From NCBI RefSeq assembly GCF_000601455.1, contig NZ_AZQP01000007.1:18893-82892 (forward strand): a stretch of DNA of 64,000 nucleotides. The letters are read 5' to 3'. Positions 46,148 through 55,620 of the stretch are shown here, one piece after another (position 1 is the stretch's first letter; every line of letters begins with the position of its first letter). Under the pieces are notes generated by a model that ran no database searches, had not been told where the DNA came from, and saw nothing but the letters and a program-made list of their open reading frames with translations. The translations under genes and the position numbers were made by a program. This DNA comes from Fervidicella metallireducens AeB. GTDB taxonomy: Bacteria; Bacillota; Clostridia; Clostridiales; Caloramatoraceae.

Positions 46148-47218
46148 ATGAAACATGGTGGAGATATTTTAACTTATAGACACTTATATGATGGAAGAAT
46201 TAGAGACTTTAGTAGCAATATCAATCCAATTGGGATGCCATTTGGACTTAAAGAGAAAATTTTGAATGGAATAAAGGAGCTTACAAAATATCCTGATATT
46301 CAGTATAGAAATTTAAAGTCGGAAATTGCTAAATACCTTGGTTGTAATGCAGGAAATATTATTGTTGGAAATGGAGCAGTTGAGATTATAAACAACATAT
46401 CATTTATGTTCAATCGAGTAGTGGTAGTTACTCCTTGTTTTTCTGAGTACATTGAAAGACCAGAAATTTTTGGTAAGGAAATTGTAAAGCTTCCTTTAGA
46501 TGAAGAATTTGAAATAAATATTAAATTAATAAAAGAAACCATTAGTGAAGGAGACCTTCTTATACTTGGTAATCCAAACAATCCAACTGGGAAGAGAATG
46601 AAGGAAAATGAATTAATTGAGATACATGAAACTATAAAGGAAAAGAATGCTTTTTTATTGTTAGATGAAGCTTTTTTTGAATTCTGTCCAGAGGATTATG
46701 ACAGCATAAAGCTTTTTAGTGATAGTGAGGACATATGTATAATTCGTGCAGCAACAAAGTTCTTCGCCCTGCCAGGAGTAAGGCTTGGTTATGCATTTAC
46801 TTCAAAGACAATGGTAGAAAAATACAACAGAATTGCTTTGCCATGGAGTGTAAACACCTTTGCTGAAATAGCAGCTGAACATATTTTTAATGATCAACAC
46901 TATATAACTTCCTCTAGGGACTACATAGCAGTTCAAAGAGAATATTTACTTTCTGAATTAAGGGGGATAGAAAATATAAAAGTTTATGATACCCATTGTA
47001 ACTTTATATTGATTAAACTTCTAGATGATAATGAGGATAATATATTTGAATACCTTGCTAAAAAAGGAATTCTCGTAAGAAAAGCTTCTAGCTTTGAAGG
47101 ACTTGATAATAGCTATATAAGGGTGGCTATAAAGGACTTTAGCGATAATAAGTATCTAGTAAATGCACTAAGGGAGTATCAGCAATGGAGAAAACAACGT
47201 ATTACCCAGGAAGCTTAG
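46148..47218 (+). CDS. cobD: L-threonine-O-3-phosphate decarboxylase (PLP enzyme)
   Basis: 356 residues, class I/II aminotransferase fold. MKHGGDILTYRH at the start and FSSNINPIGMP follow the CobD pattern; GNPNNPTGKRM, LLDEAFFEF and the PLP-lysine block RAATKFFALPGVRLGYAF are visible. It makes (R)-1-aminopropan-2-ol phosphate for the nucleotide loop. ATG 46148 with GGAGTG upstream is preferred over an upstream in-frame start at 46070 that overlaps cbiB. Histidinol-phosphate aminotransferase is the main alternative, but the flanking cbiB and pduX settle it. Confidence 0.9.
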   Translation: MKHGGDILTYRHLYDGRIRDFSSNINPIGMPFGLKEKILNGIKELTKYPDIQYRNLKSEIAKYLGCNAGNIIVGNGAVEIINNISFMFNRVVVVTPCFSEYIERPEIFGKEIVKLPLDEEFEINIKLIKETISEGDLLILGNPNNPTGKRMKENELIEIHETIKEKNAFLLLDEAFFEFCPEDYDSIKLFSDSEDICIIRAATKFFALPGVRLGYAFTSKTMVEKYNRIALPWSVNTFAEIAAEHIFNDQHYITSSRDYIAVQREYLLSELRGIENIKVYDTHCNFILIKLLDDNEDNIFEYLAKKGILVRKASSFEGLDNSYIRVAIKDFSDNKYLVNALREYQQWRKQRITQEA

Positions 47219-48057
47219 GAGAGATAATACAGGGTAAGATAGAGGGAAAAGCTCTTTTAATTTCTTGTCCAATAAATCTTTTTACCAAAGTTAAAATATT
47301 TGAAACAAAGGAACCTAAAAATAAATTTGAATTCAGTAAATCTAAAAAGTTAATGGAAAATCTCTTGGAAAAATGGGGATATATAGAGTTCATAAATTAT
47401 TTAGATATTGAAATTTCTTCAGAAATACCTAAGGGAAAAGGATTTGCAAGCAGCACTGCTGACCTTTGTGGAACATATCACAGCCTTATAAAGTTTTTTA
47501 ATAGAGAGGCTGATGTAGCAGAACTTATGGAAGAGTGTATAAAGATTGAGCCAACAGACAGCATAATTTTTAATAAACTAACACTCTTTGATTACAAAGA
47601 AGGAAAATTTTATAGAGAGATTGGAAATTATATGGAATGTTATTTCCTTGTTTATGAGGGAAATAACATTGTTGATACAATAACTTTTAATAACTCAAAT
47701 ATCCCGGAGCTTAGCAATCTAGATGATATATTTCCCTTAGTAAAAAGGGCTGTAGAGAACAAGGATATTAGAGCTTTGGGGAAGGCATCAACAATAAGTA
47801 TATTAAGGAATCAGAAACGACTTTATTATGATGTCCTGAATATTGTAGAAGTGGTTAAACAAAAAACTGGAGGTCTAGGAATACTGGGTGGACATAGTGG
47901 TGATGTTTTAGCAGTTATGTATGATGATCCAGAAAAACTTAAAATGGCCTTCAAAAAGTACAAAGATTACATTAAGGGATATAAATGTTATCAATTGAAG
48001 TCATTAAGGAGCGTTAATTATGAAGACAATAATGATTACAGCACCTTCAAGTGGTAG
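47185..48057 (+). CDS. pduX: L-threonine kinase (GHMP family, PduX type)
   Basis: 290 residues. Motif 1 TTYYPGSLGEIIQG, the GHMP ATP loop IPKGKGFASSTADLCG (P-x-G-x-G-x-x-S-S), and GLGILGGHSGDVLA (motif 3). PduX phosphorylates free L-threonine to feed CobD, which lies immediately upstream and overlaps it by 34 bp; the pair forms the aminopropanol arm. It also overlaps cbiA by 38 bp. Function by homology and context. Confidence 0.88.
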   Translation: MEKTTYYPGSLGEIIQGKIEGKALLISCPINLFTKVKIFETKEPKNKFEFSKSKKLMENLLEKWGYIEFINYLDIEISSEIPKGKGFASSTADLCGTYHSLIKFFNREADVAELMEECIKIEPTDSIIFNKLTLFDYKEGKFYREIGNYMECYFLVYEGNNIVDTITFNNSNIPELSNLDDIFPLVKRAVENKDIRALGKASTISILRNQKRLYYDVLNIVEVVKQKTGGLGILGGHSGDVLAVMYDDPEKLKMAFKKYKDYIKGYKCYQLKSLRSVNYEDNNDYSTFKW

Positions 48058-49327
48058 TGGAAAAACAACAATAACAATAGGGATAATAAGAGCCCTTAAG
48101 AATATGGGGCTTGATGTATGTGCGTATAAAACAGGACCAGACTATATAGATACAGCATTTTTAAGTAAAGCAGCGGGAAAGAGAGCTGGAAATCTTGATA
48201 TGCACCTTCAGGGAAAAGAAGGAATGTTTAAAGCTATGTCCTTTGAAAAAAGTGAATATTGTATTGTTGAGGGTGCTATGGGGTATTTTGATGGAATTTA
48301 TAATACCTGTACCAATTCAAGCTATGATATATCAAGAACACTAGGAATTAATTCAGTGCTTATTTACACTCCCTATGGTGAAATGTTTTCAGCAGTACCA
48401 AAGATTAAGGGTATGGCAGAATTTGAGGACTCTAACATAAAGGCAGTTATATTTAATAATGTAAATCTGCATTATTATCAAATGCTAAAGGAGGCAGTAG
48501 AAAAGCACACAGATATTAAGGTCCTTGGATACATTCCAAAGCTTCAGGATATGGAACTTAAAAGCAGACATCTAGGGCTAATACAAAGTGTTGAGATAGA
48601 AAATCTTGAGGAAATGATAGATAGGCTATCAGAAGTAATAAGAGAAAATATAGACATTAATGGTATTTTATCATTAATGAATGATATAAGCACAAAGGAA
48701 AAACCCATTTACAGAAAAAGAAAGATAAGGGTAGCGGTGGCAATGGACAAGGCTTTTTCCTTCTACTACAAAGAAAATCTTGTGCTATTAGAAAATATGT
48801 GTGACGTTGTATACTTTTCACCAATGAAGGATGAAAAACTGCCAGATTGTGATTTGGTTTATCTTGGTGGAGGTTATCCTGAAGTGTTTAAGGATGAGAT
48901 ATCAAAGAATAAAAGCATGATTAAATCAATTATGGATTATGCAGATAATGGTGGGTTTATATATGCAGAATGTGGCGGTTTCATGTATTTAACTGAACAC
49001 ATTGATGGAACTCCAATGGTTGGAATATTTAAAGGAAACAGTAGAATGACCAAAAGCCTTCAAAGGTTTGGATACATAGATATAGAACTAAAGAAGGATT
49101 CAATATTAGGTGCTGCTGGCGAAAAGTTAACGGCCCATGAATTTCATAAATCAACCTCTGATGTTGAAGGTGAGTGCATATATAAGATAAATAGAACAAT
49201 GGGAGAAAAAACATGGGAGTGTGGCTACACATACAAAAATGTACTAGCTGGTTATCCACACATAAATTTCATTGGAAATACAACTGTCTTGGAGCATTTA
49301 TTAGATGAAATTGAAAAATGCAAATAA
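48020..49327 (+). CDS. cbiA: Cobyrinic acid a,c-diamide synthase
   Basis: 435 residues. N-terminal P-loop-like APSSGSGKTTITIGIIRALK, YKTGPDYIDTAFLSKA, VEGAMGYFDGI; C-terminal glutamine amidotransferase domain with YLGGGYPEVF, YAECGGFMYLT (nucleophile Cys) and AHEFHKS. It amidates the a and c acetates of cobyrinic acid. GGAGCG precedes ATG 48020, which lies within the end of pduX. Confidence 0.95.
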   Translation: MKTIMITAPSSGSGKTTITIGIIRALKNMGLDVCAYKTGPDYIDTAFLSKAAGKRAGNLDMHLQGKEGMFKAMSFEKSEYCIVEGAMGYFDGIYNTCTNSSYDISRTLGINSVLIYTPYGEMFSAVPKIKGMAEFEDSNIKAVIFNNVNLHYYQMLKEAVEKHTDIKVLGYIPKLQDMELKSRHLGLIQSVEIENLEEMIDRLSEVIRENIDINGILSLMNDISTKEKPIYRKRKIRVAVAMDKAFSFYYKENLVLLENMCDVVYFSPMKDEKLPDCDLVYLGGGYPEVFKDEISKNKSMIKSIMDYADNGGFIYAECGGFMYLTEHIDGTPMVGIFKGNSRMTKSLQRFGYIDIELKKDSILGAAGEKLTAHEFHKSTSDVEGECIYKINRTMGEKTWECGYTYKNVLAGYPHINFIGNTTVLEHLLDEIEKCK

Positions 49328-49346
49328 TTTGAAGGGAGAAACAAAA

Positions 49347-49715
49347 ATGAGAGGAATATTAGTAGTTGGACACGGAAGCAGATCAAAGGAGGCATTTGAT
49401 ACATTTTTTAAAATAGTTGATGGACTAAGAAATAAAATGGACTCTGAGGTTGAGGGCTGTTTTATGGAAATATCAGAGCCAAACATACCGGAAACAATTG
49501 AAAAGATGTATTCAAAGGGAGTTAGAGAGTTTACAGTTCTTCCGTATTTCCTGTATTCAGGAATACATATAAAGGAGGATATCCCGGAAATATTAGCAGA
49601 AATTAAGGAAAAGTACACAGATATAAAATTATCAATAGCTAATCCGTTAGGGTATGATGAAGCATTAGTTACATTACTAAAGGAAAGGGCAGAGGGTGAG
49701 GTAAAATGTATATAA
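49347..49715 (+). CDS. cbiX: Sirohydrochlorin cobaltochelatase, short form
   Basis: 122 residues from ATG 49347, behind AGGGAGA. Active-site histidines are visible at VVGHGSRSKE (H9) and YSGIHIKEDI (H74). It inserts Co2+ into sirohydrochlorin, committing it to anaerobic cobalamin synthesis. At ~120 residues it is half the size of ordinary bacterial CbiX or CbiK and matches the short CbiX form best known from archaea, which works as a homodimer. A longer in-frame start at 49305 overlaps cbiA and lacks a better ribosome site. Confidence 0.9.
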   Translation: MRGILVVGHGSRSKEAFDTFFKIVDGLRNKMDSEVEGCFMEISEPNIPETIEKMYSKGVREFTVLPYFLYSGIHIKEDIPEILAEIKEKYTDIKLSIANPLGYDEALVTLLKERAEGEVKCI

Positions 49716-50332
49716 CAAACCCAATGGAAATAGAAAACAAAAGCATGGAGATAATCGAAGCTGCCATTGGTGAACATAACTTCACTCCAATGGAGCTAAA
49801 GGTTGTAGAAAGAACAATACATACAACAGGAGATTTTGATTATAAGAATATCATTCACATAAAAAAAGGAGCAATTGAAGCTGGAATAGAAGCAATTAAA
49901 TCAGGCTGCAGAATTGTTACTGACACAAAAATGGCATTTTCAGGAATAAACAAAAAAGTACTGGAAAAGGCAAACTGCACAATAGACTGCTTCATAGCAG
50001 AAGAGGAAATTGCAAAGATAGCTAAGGAAAAGGGAATAACTAGGTCAATGGCTGCAATGGACTATGCAGCAAAGGTTAGAGCAGACATTTTCGTTATAGG
50101 AAATGCTCCAACGGCTTTATTTAGAATCGGTGAGCTTATTAAAGAAGGTAAGATCTCACCAAAGCTAATAGTTGCGGTTCCAGTTGGATTTGTTGGTGCA
50201 GCTGAATCTAAGGAATATATAAGGGGATTTGATGTACCAACAATATCAACAATAGGAAACAAGGGTGGAAGCAATGTAGCCGCTGCAATTATGAACGCTA
50301 TATTATATATGGCGGTGGGTAGGGATGTCTGA
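49706..50332 (+). CDS. cbiC: Cobalt-precorrin-8 methylmutase
   Basis: 208 residues. ITNPMEIENKSMEIIEAAIG at the N-terminus, VVERTIHTTGDFDY with the catalytic histidine, TDTKMAFSGINK, IGNAPTALFRIGELI and VGFVGAAESKEYI are CbiC/CobH hallmarks. It moves the C11 methyl to C12, giving cobyrinic acid. Overlaps cbiX by 10 bp and cbiD by 8 bp. Confidence 0.95.
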   Translation: MYITNPMEIENKSMEIIEAAIGEHNFTPMELKVVERTIHTTGDFDYKNIIHIKKGAIEAGIEAIKSGCRIVTDTKMAFSGINKKVLEKANCTIDCFIAEEEIAKIAKEKGITRSMAAMDYAAKVRADIFVIGNAPTALFRIGELIKEGKISPKLIVAVPVGFVGAAESKEYIRGFDVPTISTIGNKGGSNVAAAIMNAILYMAVGRDV

Positions 50333-51404
50333 TTTCTTCGTTATAAAGGAAGGTAAAAGGCTAAGGTGCGGTTATACAACAGGAAGCTGTGCTGCAGGTG
50401 CTTCAAAGGCAGCAGCACAAATGCTTATGGAGAAAAGAATTGTTGATAAAATTCAAATAGATACACCTGCTGGAATATCATTAACATTAAAAGTTGAGGA
50501 ACAGCATATAGGTGAAGATTATGCTGAGTGCTGCATAGTTAAGGATGCAGGAGATGACCCTGATGTTACTGACAAGATAAGAATTTACTCAAGGGTTAGA
50601 AGAAGAAACGACTCTAAAATCATAATCGATGGTGGAGAAGGGATTGGAAGAATAACAAGGTCAGGCTTCTGGGGAGAAGCAGGAGAAGCTGCAATAAATC
50701 CAGTACCAAGAAATATGATTAGGGAAGAGCTTCAAAAAATTTCCCACAGTGGATTTGATGTTTTAATATATTCTCCAGAGGGAGTGGAAATAGCAAAAAA
50801 GACTTTCAACTCAAATATAGGGATAATTGGTGGAATATCAATAATAGGAACCAAGGGAATAGTTGAGCCAATGTCTGAGGACGCACTTAAAAAGACTATT
50901 TATTTGGAGATTGATGCTGCCTTTGATAAAGGAAATAAAGAAGTAGTTCTTTTCCTTGGGAACTATGGAGAAGGGGTTGTTGAAAATCTTAATCTGAGTG
51001 GAGAAAAGGTTAAAATATCAAATTTCATTGGAGATATGCTTTTATACTGTCACAGTAAGGGCTTTAAAAAAGTTACATTAGTAGGTCATATAGGTAAACT
51101 AAGCAAGCTCTCTGTTGGAGCTTTTAATACACATAACAAGGTTTGTGATGTAAGAATTGAAGCCTTCATATATTACCTTGCGCTTTCAGGTGCTGAAAAG
51201 AGCATAATAGATAGAGTAAACGAATGTAAGACCTCTGAGGAGGCGCTTAAAATACTTAAAAATGAAGGGTATGACCACATAATAAATGACATGATATCAG
51301 GTTGCAGAAAAAGAATTAAAAGATATGTAAAGGATGAGGATTTTAATATAGAAGTTATAATGTACTCAATGGAATATGGAATTTTGGGAGGTTACGATGA
51401 TTAG
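50325..51404 (+). CDS. cbiD: Cobalt-precorrin-5B C1-methyltransferase
   Basis: 359 residues. RCGYTTGSCAAGASKAAA at the N-terminus and VKDAGDDPDVT, GEGIGRITRSGFWGEAGEAAINPVPR (in parts), GIIGGISIIGTKGIVEPMSEDA and VGHIGKLSKLSVGAFNTHN are the CbiD family blocks. It methylates C1 in the anaerobic route and has no equivalent in the aerobic pathway, which supports early cobalt insertion. The stop overlaps the cbiE start. Confidence 0.95.
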   Translation: MSDFFVIKEGKRLRCGYTTGSCAAGASKAAAQMLMEKRIVDKIQIDTPAGISLTLKVEEQHIGEDYAECCIVKDAGDDPDVTDKIRIYSRVRRRNDSKIIIDGGEGIGRITRSGFWGEAGEAAINPVPRNMIREELQKISHSGFDVLIYSPEGVEIAKKTFNSNIGIIGGISIIGTKGIVEPMSEDALKKTIYLEIDAAFDKGNKEVVLFLGNYGEGVVENLNLSGEKVKISNFIGDMLLYCHSKGFKKVTLVGHIGKLSKLSVGAFNTHNKVCDVRIEAFIYYLALSGAEKSIIDRVNECKTSEEALKILKNEGYDHIINDMISGCRKRIKRYVKDEDFNIEVIMYSMEYGILGGYDD

Positions 51405-51992
51405 AGTTGTAGGCATGGGCCTGGGAATATAAGATATTTAACCATGGAAGCAGTTGAAATTATTAAAGAATCAGAGGTTGTAATTGCCTTTGGTAGAATC
51501 TCTAAAACCGCTGAAAAATTAAAGGGCGAAATTATTGCTGTAAACAGAGTTGATGAAATAATTAAAAATATTGATAAAAATAAGAAAACAGCAATATTAG
51601 CTTCAGGAGACCCATGTTTTTACGGAGTAACTGAATACCTGAAAAGAAATGGTATTGAAATAGATGAAATAATACCGGGACTATCCTCCTTTCAATACAT
51701 GATGGCAAAGCTTAAAAAAAGCTGGCAGGATGCAGCACTTTTAAGCCTTCATGGTAGAGAGGATGGATATGAAAGAGCATTAAAAAGCAGGCTGTCAGTT
51801 TTATTAACAGACAGCAAAAACAGTCCAAATGAAATTTCAAAAAAACTTTATGAAATGGGTTTAAGAGGAACAATCTACACAGGATATAATCTATCCTATG
51901 ATGATGAATGTATAATAGAGAAAAAAGTAGGAGAGGAAATTGAAAAAATGGGCACAATTTCCCTGGTGGTGATAGAAAATGAAATGGTTTAA
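51397..51992 (+). CDS. cbiE: Cobalt-precorrin-7 C5-methyltransferase, frameshifted near its start
   Basis: ATG 51397 (MIRVVGMG) reads only 11 codons before a stop; restoring one C at 51420-51421 gives MGPGNIRYLTMEAVEI and an open frame to 51992, about 198 residues. The body fits the tetrapyrrole methylase fold: ASGDPCFYGVTEYL, IIPGLSSFQYMMAKL, DAALLSLHGRE and TYTGYNLS-like IYTGYNLSYDDE. It methylates C5. As given, translation would otherwise have to begin at the internal ATG 51444, losing the N-terminal GxGPG SAM motif. It overlaps cbiD (8 bp) and cbiT (14 bp). Confidence 0.88.
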
Positions 51993-52530
51993 GGATGAGG
52001 ATTTTGTAAGGGGAAATATCCCTATGACAAAGTTTGAAGTCAGAGCAGTGACAATGGCAGTCCTTGATATAGAAGAGGGAGATGTACTTTTAGATGTTGG
52101 AGCAGGAACAGGCTCCATATCAATTCAAGCTGCAGCCCTTGGAGCAGAGGTTACTGCAATTGAAAGAGAAGTTGAAGGAGCAGAGCTTATAACTAAAAAT
52201 GCTGAAAAGCTTTGTGTTAAAGTAAATGTTATAAATGGAAGTGCTCCAGAGGATATAAACAAAGTAGATGGCTTTAACAAGGTATTTGTAGGTGGAAGCG
52301 GCGGAAACCTAAGGGATATAATAAAAGCTGCAGACTCAAAGCTTAAGGCTAATGGATTAATAGTTGGAAACTTTGTAACACCGGACAACATGGTTACATT
52401 TAAAAACTGCCTTAAAGAATTTGGATATACTGAAATTGAAGCAAGGCTTATTCAAACAGCTAACATGGATAAAATAGGACTTTTAAAGGGACAAAACCCT
52501 GTCTTTATAGTAAAGGGGAGAAAAAGATGA
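51979..52530 (+). CDS. cbiT: Cobalt-precorrin-6B C15-methyltransferase (decarboxylating)
   Basis: 183 residues. GNIPMTKFEVRAVTMAVLDI, the SAM motif LLDVGAGTGSISIQAA, AIEREVEGAELITKNA and FVGGSGGNLRDII are CbiT signatures. It methylates C15 and decarboxylates the C12 acetate; with CbiE it does the work of the fused aerobic CobL. Separate cbiE and cbiT genes are usual in clostridia. ATGA overlap with cbiL. Confidence 0.94.
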   Translation: MKWFKDEDFVRGNIPMTKFEVRAVTMAVLDIEEGDVLLDVGAGTGSISIQAAALGAEVTAIEREVEGAELITKNAEKLCVKVNVINGSAPEDINKVDGFNKVFVGGSGGNLRDIIKAADSKLKANGLIVGNFVTPDNMVTFKNCLKEFGYTEIEARLIQTANMDKIGLLKGQNPVFIVKGRKR

Positions 52531-53186
52531 AGAAATTATATGGAATAGGAATAGGCCCTGGGGATAAGGAGCTTATTACTCTAAAGGCATATAACCTTAT
52601 TAGGGAATGTGATTATATATTCATTCCACAAAGTAAAGGAGAAAGCCTTGCAGGGAAGATAACTTCAGACTATGTAACTGATAAAAAGGTTATAGAGCTT
52701 GAATTTCCAATGGGTGAGGACAACGGAGAAAGATATAAAAATGCAGCAGAAAAAATAAACGAGATACTAAAGGATGGAGAAAGGGGAACATTCCTAACCC
52801 TTGGAGATCCTATGACATACAGTACATACATATATCTAATGCTTGAGCTAAAAAAGAAAAATGTTGAAGTTGAGACAATACCAGGAATAACTTCCTTTAA
52901 TGCAGCTGCATCAAGACTTGGAATTCCTTTAACACTAAGGGATGAAAGTTTTTATCTTGCAGATGGAAGTGTTGATGAGGAGATTTTAAAGAGAGTAAAC
53001 ACTGTTTGTATATTAAAGATAAGCAAAAACAAGCATGAGACAATAGAAAGATTAGAAAAGCATGGATTTAGTTATATATATGTTAAAAGATGTACCCAGG
53101 AAAATGAAACAATAATCTACGATAAAGAAGAAATGCTACGGGATATGGATTACATGTCATTAATCTTTGCAAGGAGGATAAACTAA
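52527..53186 (+). CDS. cbiL: Cobalt-precorrin-2 C20-methyltransferase
   Basis: 219 residues. GIGIGPGDKELITLKAYNLI (SAM site), FLTLGDPMTYSTYIYL, TIPGITSFNAAASRLGIPL and a C-terminal DYMSLIFARR. It adds the C20 methyl that is lost on ring contraction. Overlaps cbiT (ATGA) and cbiF (TAATG). Confidence 0.93.
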   Translation: MKKLYGIGIGPGDKELITLKAYNLIRECDYIFIPQSKGESLAGKITSDYVTDKKVIELEFPMGEDNGERYKNAAEKINEILKDGERGTFLTLGDPMTYSTYIYLMLELKKKNVEVETIPGITSFNAAASRLGIPLTLRDESFYLADGSVDEEILKRVNTVCILKISKNKHETIERLEKHGFSYIYVKRCTQENETIIYDKEEMLRDMDYMSLIFARRIN

Positions 53187-53941
53187 TGGTTTATTTTATA
53201 GGAGCAGGTCCAGGGGACGTTGATTTAATTACGGTAAAGGGAAGAAGAATGCTTCAGGAAGCAGATGTGGTAATATACGCAGGTTCACTTGTATGGGATG
53301 CACACCTTCAGTTCTGCAAGGAAGGCTGCGAAAAACACAACAGTGCTTCAATGACACTTGAAGAAGTCATAAATGTAATGGTTAAGGCTGAAAATGAAGG
53401 AAAGCTAGTTGTAAGACTACACACTGGAGACCCTTCAATATACGGAGCAATAAGAGAGCAGATGGACTGCCTTGATGAGCATAAAATAGAATATACAGTT
53501 ATACCAGGAGTCAGCTCTTTTGTTGCAAGCTGTGCAGCTATAAAGAAGGAGTTTACATTACCAAACGTAAGTCAGACTGTAATAATAACAAGAATGGAAG
53601 GAAGAACTCCAGTACCAGAAAAGGAAGACCTTGAGCTTCTTGCTTCACATAAATGTTCAATGGCTATATTCCTTTCAGTTCAAGATATTGATAAGGTAGT
53701 TGAAAAGCTTAAAAAGGGATATGGAAGGGAAGATGTTCCAGTTGCTGTTGTTTACAAGGCAACTTGGCCAGAACAGCAAATACTTAAGGGAAGGCTTAAC
53801 AACATTGCTGCGAAGGTTAAGGAAGCAGGAATAAAAAACTTCTCACAGATACTTGTTGGAGATTTCATAGAGGGAGATTATGAGCGTTCACTTCTATACC
53901 ATCCTGAATTTACACATGGCTTCAGGGAGGGAAGTAAATGA
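53186..53941 (+). CDS. cbiF: Cobalt-precorrin-4 C11-methyltransferase
   Basis: 251 residues. FIGAGPGDVDLITVKGRRML, VIYAGSLVWDAHLQFC, VRLHTGDPSIYGAIREQMDCL (in parts), VIPGVSSFVASCAAIKKEFT and TRMEGRTPVPEKE are CbiF/CobM blocks. It methylates C11. ATGA overlap with cbiG. Confidence 0.95.
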   Translation: MVYFIGAGPGDVDLITVKGRRMLQEADVVIYAGSLVWDAHLQFCKEGCEKHNSASMTLEEVINVMVKAENEGKLVVRLHTGDPSIYGAIREQMDCLDEHKIEYTVIPGVSSFVASCAAIKKEFTLPNVSQTVIITRMEGRTPVPEKEDLELLASHKCSMAIFLSVQDIDKVVEKLKKGYGREDVPVAVVYKATWPEQQILKGRLNNIAAKVKEAGIKNFSQILVGDFIEGDYERSLLYHPEFTHGFREGSK

Positions 53942-54899
53942 AGTTAGCCTGTATAGCCTTTACAAATAATGGAGAAAAAATAGCAGGCAAAATCAAAACT
54001 GAAACAGCTTACGAAGTTGATATATACACAAAAAAAGACTATAAGGATAACCTGAATAGAATTTTTTCATGTTATGAAGGAATTATATTTATATCATCCA
54101 CTGGAATTGCAGTTAGAATTTCGACACAATTTCTTAAGGATAAAACATTTGATCCTGCTGTTGTAGTTGTGGATGATCTTGGAAGATTTGCAATAAGCCT
54201 TCTTTCAGGTCATATAGGAGGAGCAAATGAATTGGCAATTAAAATAGCAAACATTTTAAACTGCCAGCCAGTAATAACAACAGCTTCTGATGGAAGAGGG
54301 ATAGAGGCTGTTGATATGTTTGCAAAGAAAAATAACTTATGTATGGAAAATCTGAAGGATATAAAGAAAATAACTGCCCTAATGGTTGAAGGAAAAAGAA
54401 TTAAGCTTCATTCAGAGCTTAAGCTAGAGCTTAATTATAACAACCTTGTAGAAGAAAATGAGGATGGAATTATATTTGTAACCTCAAAAGATGAAGTGAA
54501 TTGTGATAAACCTCACTGCATACTAAGGCCTAAAAACCTTATAGTAGGAATAGGCTGCAGAAGGGGAAAATCAAAGGAAGAAATTTTAAATGCAATAAAT
54601 AATGTATTTAAAGAAAACAATTTAAGTATAGAAAGCATAAAAACCATTGCAACGGTTGATATAAAAGCAGATGAAGTGGGAATTATAAATGCCTGTGAGG
54701 AACTTAAATGTGAAATGAAGATATTTATGAGGGAAAAAATTAAAGAGATTGAAAAAATGTTCACCTCAAGCGAGTTTGTAAAATCAGCAATAGGCGTAAC
54801 ATCGGTTTGTGAGCATGTGTATTCCTTGCAGGAGGAAGAATAATAGTAAAGAAACAGGCACTAAATGGAGTAACAGTTGCAGTTGGCAGGGAGGAGTAA
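53938..54899 (+). CDS. cbiG: Cobalt-precorrin-5A hydrolase, frameshifted near its end
   Basis: The first frame ends at 54843; adding one base at CCTT (54824-54827) continues as SLAGGRIIVKKQALNGVTVAV and stops at 54897-54899, about 320 residues, which matches the usual C-terminus of CbiG. Central FISSTGIAVRIS, VDDLGRFAISLLSGHIGGANELA (in parts) and LIVGIGCRRGKSKEEI (start of the C-terminal CobE-like domain) identify it. It opens the delta-lactone and releases acetaldehyde, a step specific to the anaerobic route. The corrected end lies one base before the cbiH start. Confidence 0.9.
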
Positions 54900-54900
54900 A

Positions 54901-55620
54901 ATGGCTAAGCTTTATGTTGTTGGTATTGGACCTGGAGGGAAAGAACACATGACCCAAAAGGCACTGGAAACCATTAAAAGAAGTGATGTAATAGTTGGAT
55001 ATACATTTTATATTGAACTTATAAATGATTTTTTAGAAGGTAAGAAAGTTATTTCAACAGGAATGAAGGGTGAACTTGAAAGATGTAAAGCAGCTATTGA
55101 AGAAGTTAAAAATGGCTTTGATACATGTATTATAAGTACAGGGGATCCTGGGCTTTATGGAATGGCTGGTCCAATACTTGAAATGGCTGATGGGATTGAG
55201 GTTGAAGTAATTCCTGGTGTTAGTGCAGCCTTCTGCGGAGCATCAGAACTGGGAGCGCCAATAATGCATGATTTCTGTACAATAAGCCTAAGTGATCTTT
55301 TAACACCTTGGGAGCTAATTGAAAAGAGACTAGACTTAGCAGCAGAAGCAGATTTTGTAATAGCACTTTACAACCCAAAGAGCATGGGAAGACAGACACA
55401 AATAGAAAGAGCTGTTGAAATAATAAAAAGACACAAAAAAGGTTCAACACCTGTAGGACTTATAAAGAACGCAGGAAGAGAAGGAAATGAAAAAAGAGTC
55501 TATACACTTGATACAATAGACTTCGACTTTATAGATATGATGACTGTTGTGGTTATTGGAAATTCAAAGACATATATAAATAATGATAAAATAATAACTC
55601 CAAGGGGGTACAGTATTTGA
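54901..55620 (+). CDS. cbiH: Cobalt-precorrin-3 C17-methyltransferase (ring contraction)
   Basis: 239 residues from ATG 54901 (GGGAGGAG upstream; an earlier in-frame start would sit in the end of cbiG). VVGIGPGGKEHMTQKALETI, IISTGDPGLYGMAGPILEM, VIPGVSAAFCGASELGAPI and FVIALYNPKSMGR are CbiH/CobJ features. It methylates C17 and contracts the macrocycle to a corrin precursor. Stop overlaps the TTG start of cbiJ. Confidence 0.94.
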   Translation: MAKLYVVGIGPGGKEHMTQKALETIKRSDVIVGYTFYIELINDFLEGKKVISTGMKGELERCKAAIEEVKNGFDTCIISTGDPGLYGMAGPILEMADGIEVEVIPGVSAAFCGASELGAPIMHDFCTISLSDLLTPWELIEKRLDLAAEADFVIALYNPKSMGRQTQIERAVEIIKRHKKGSTPVGLIKNAGREGNEKRVYTLDTIDFDFIDMMTVVVIGNSKTYINNDKIITPRGYSI

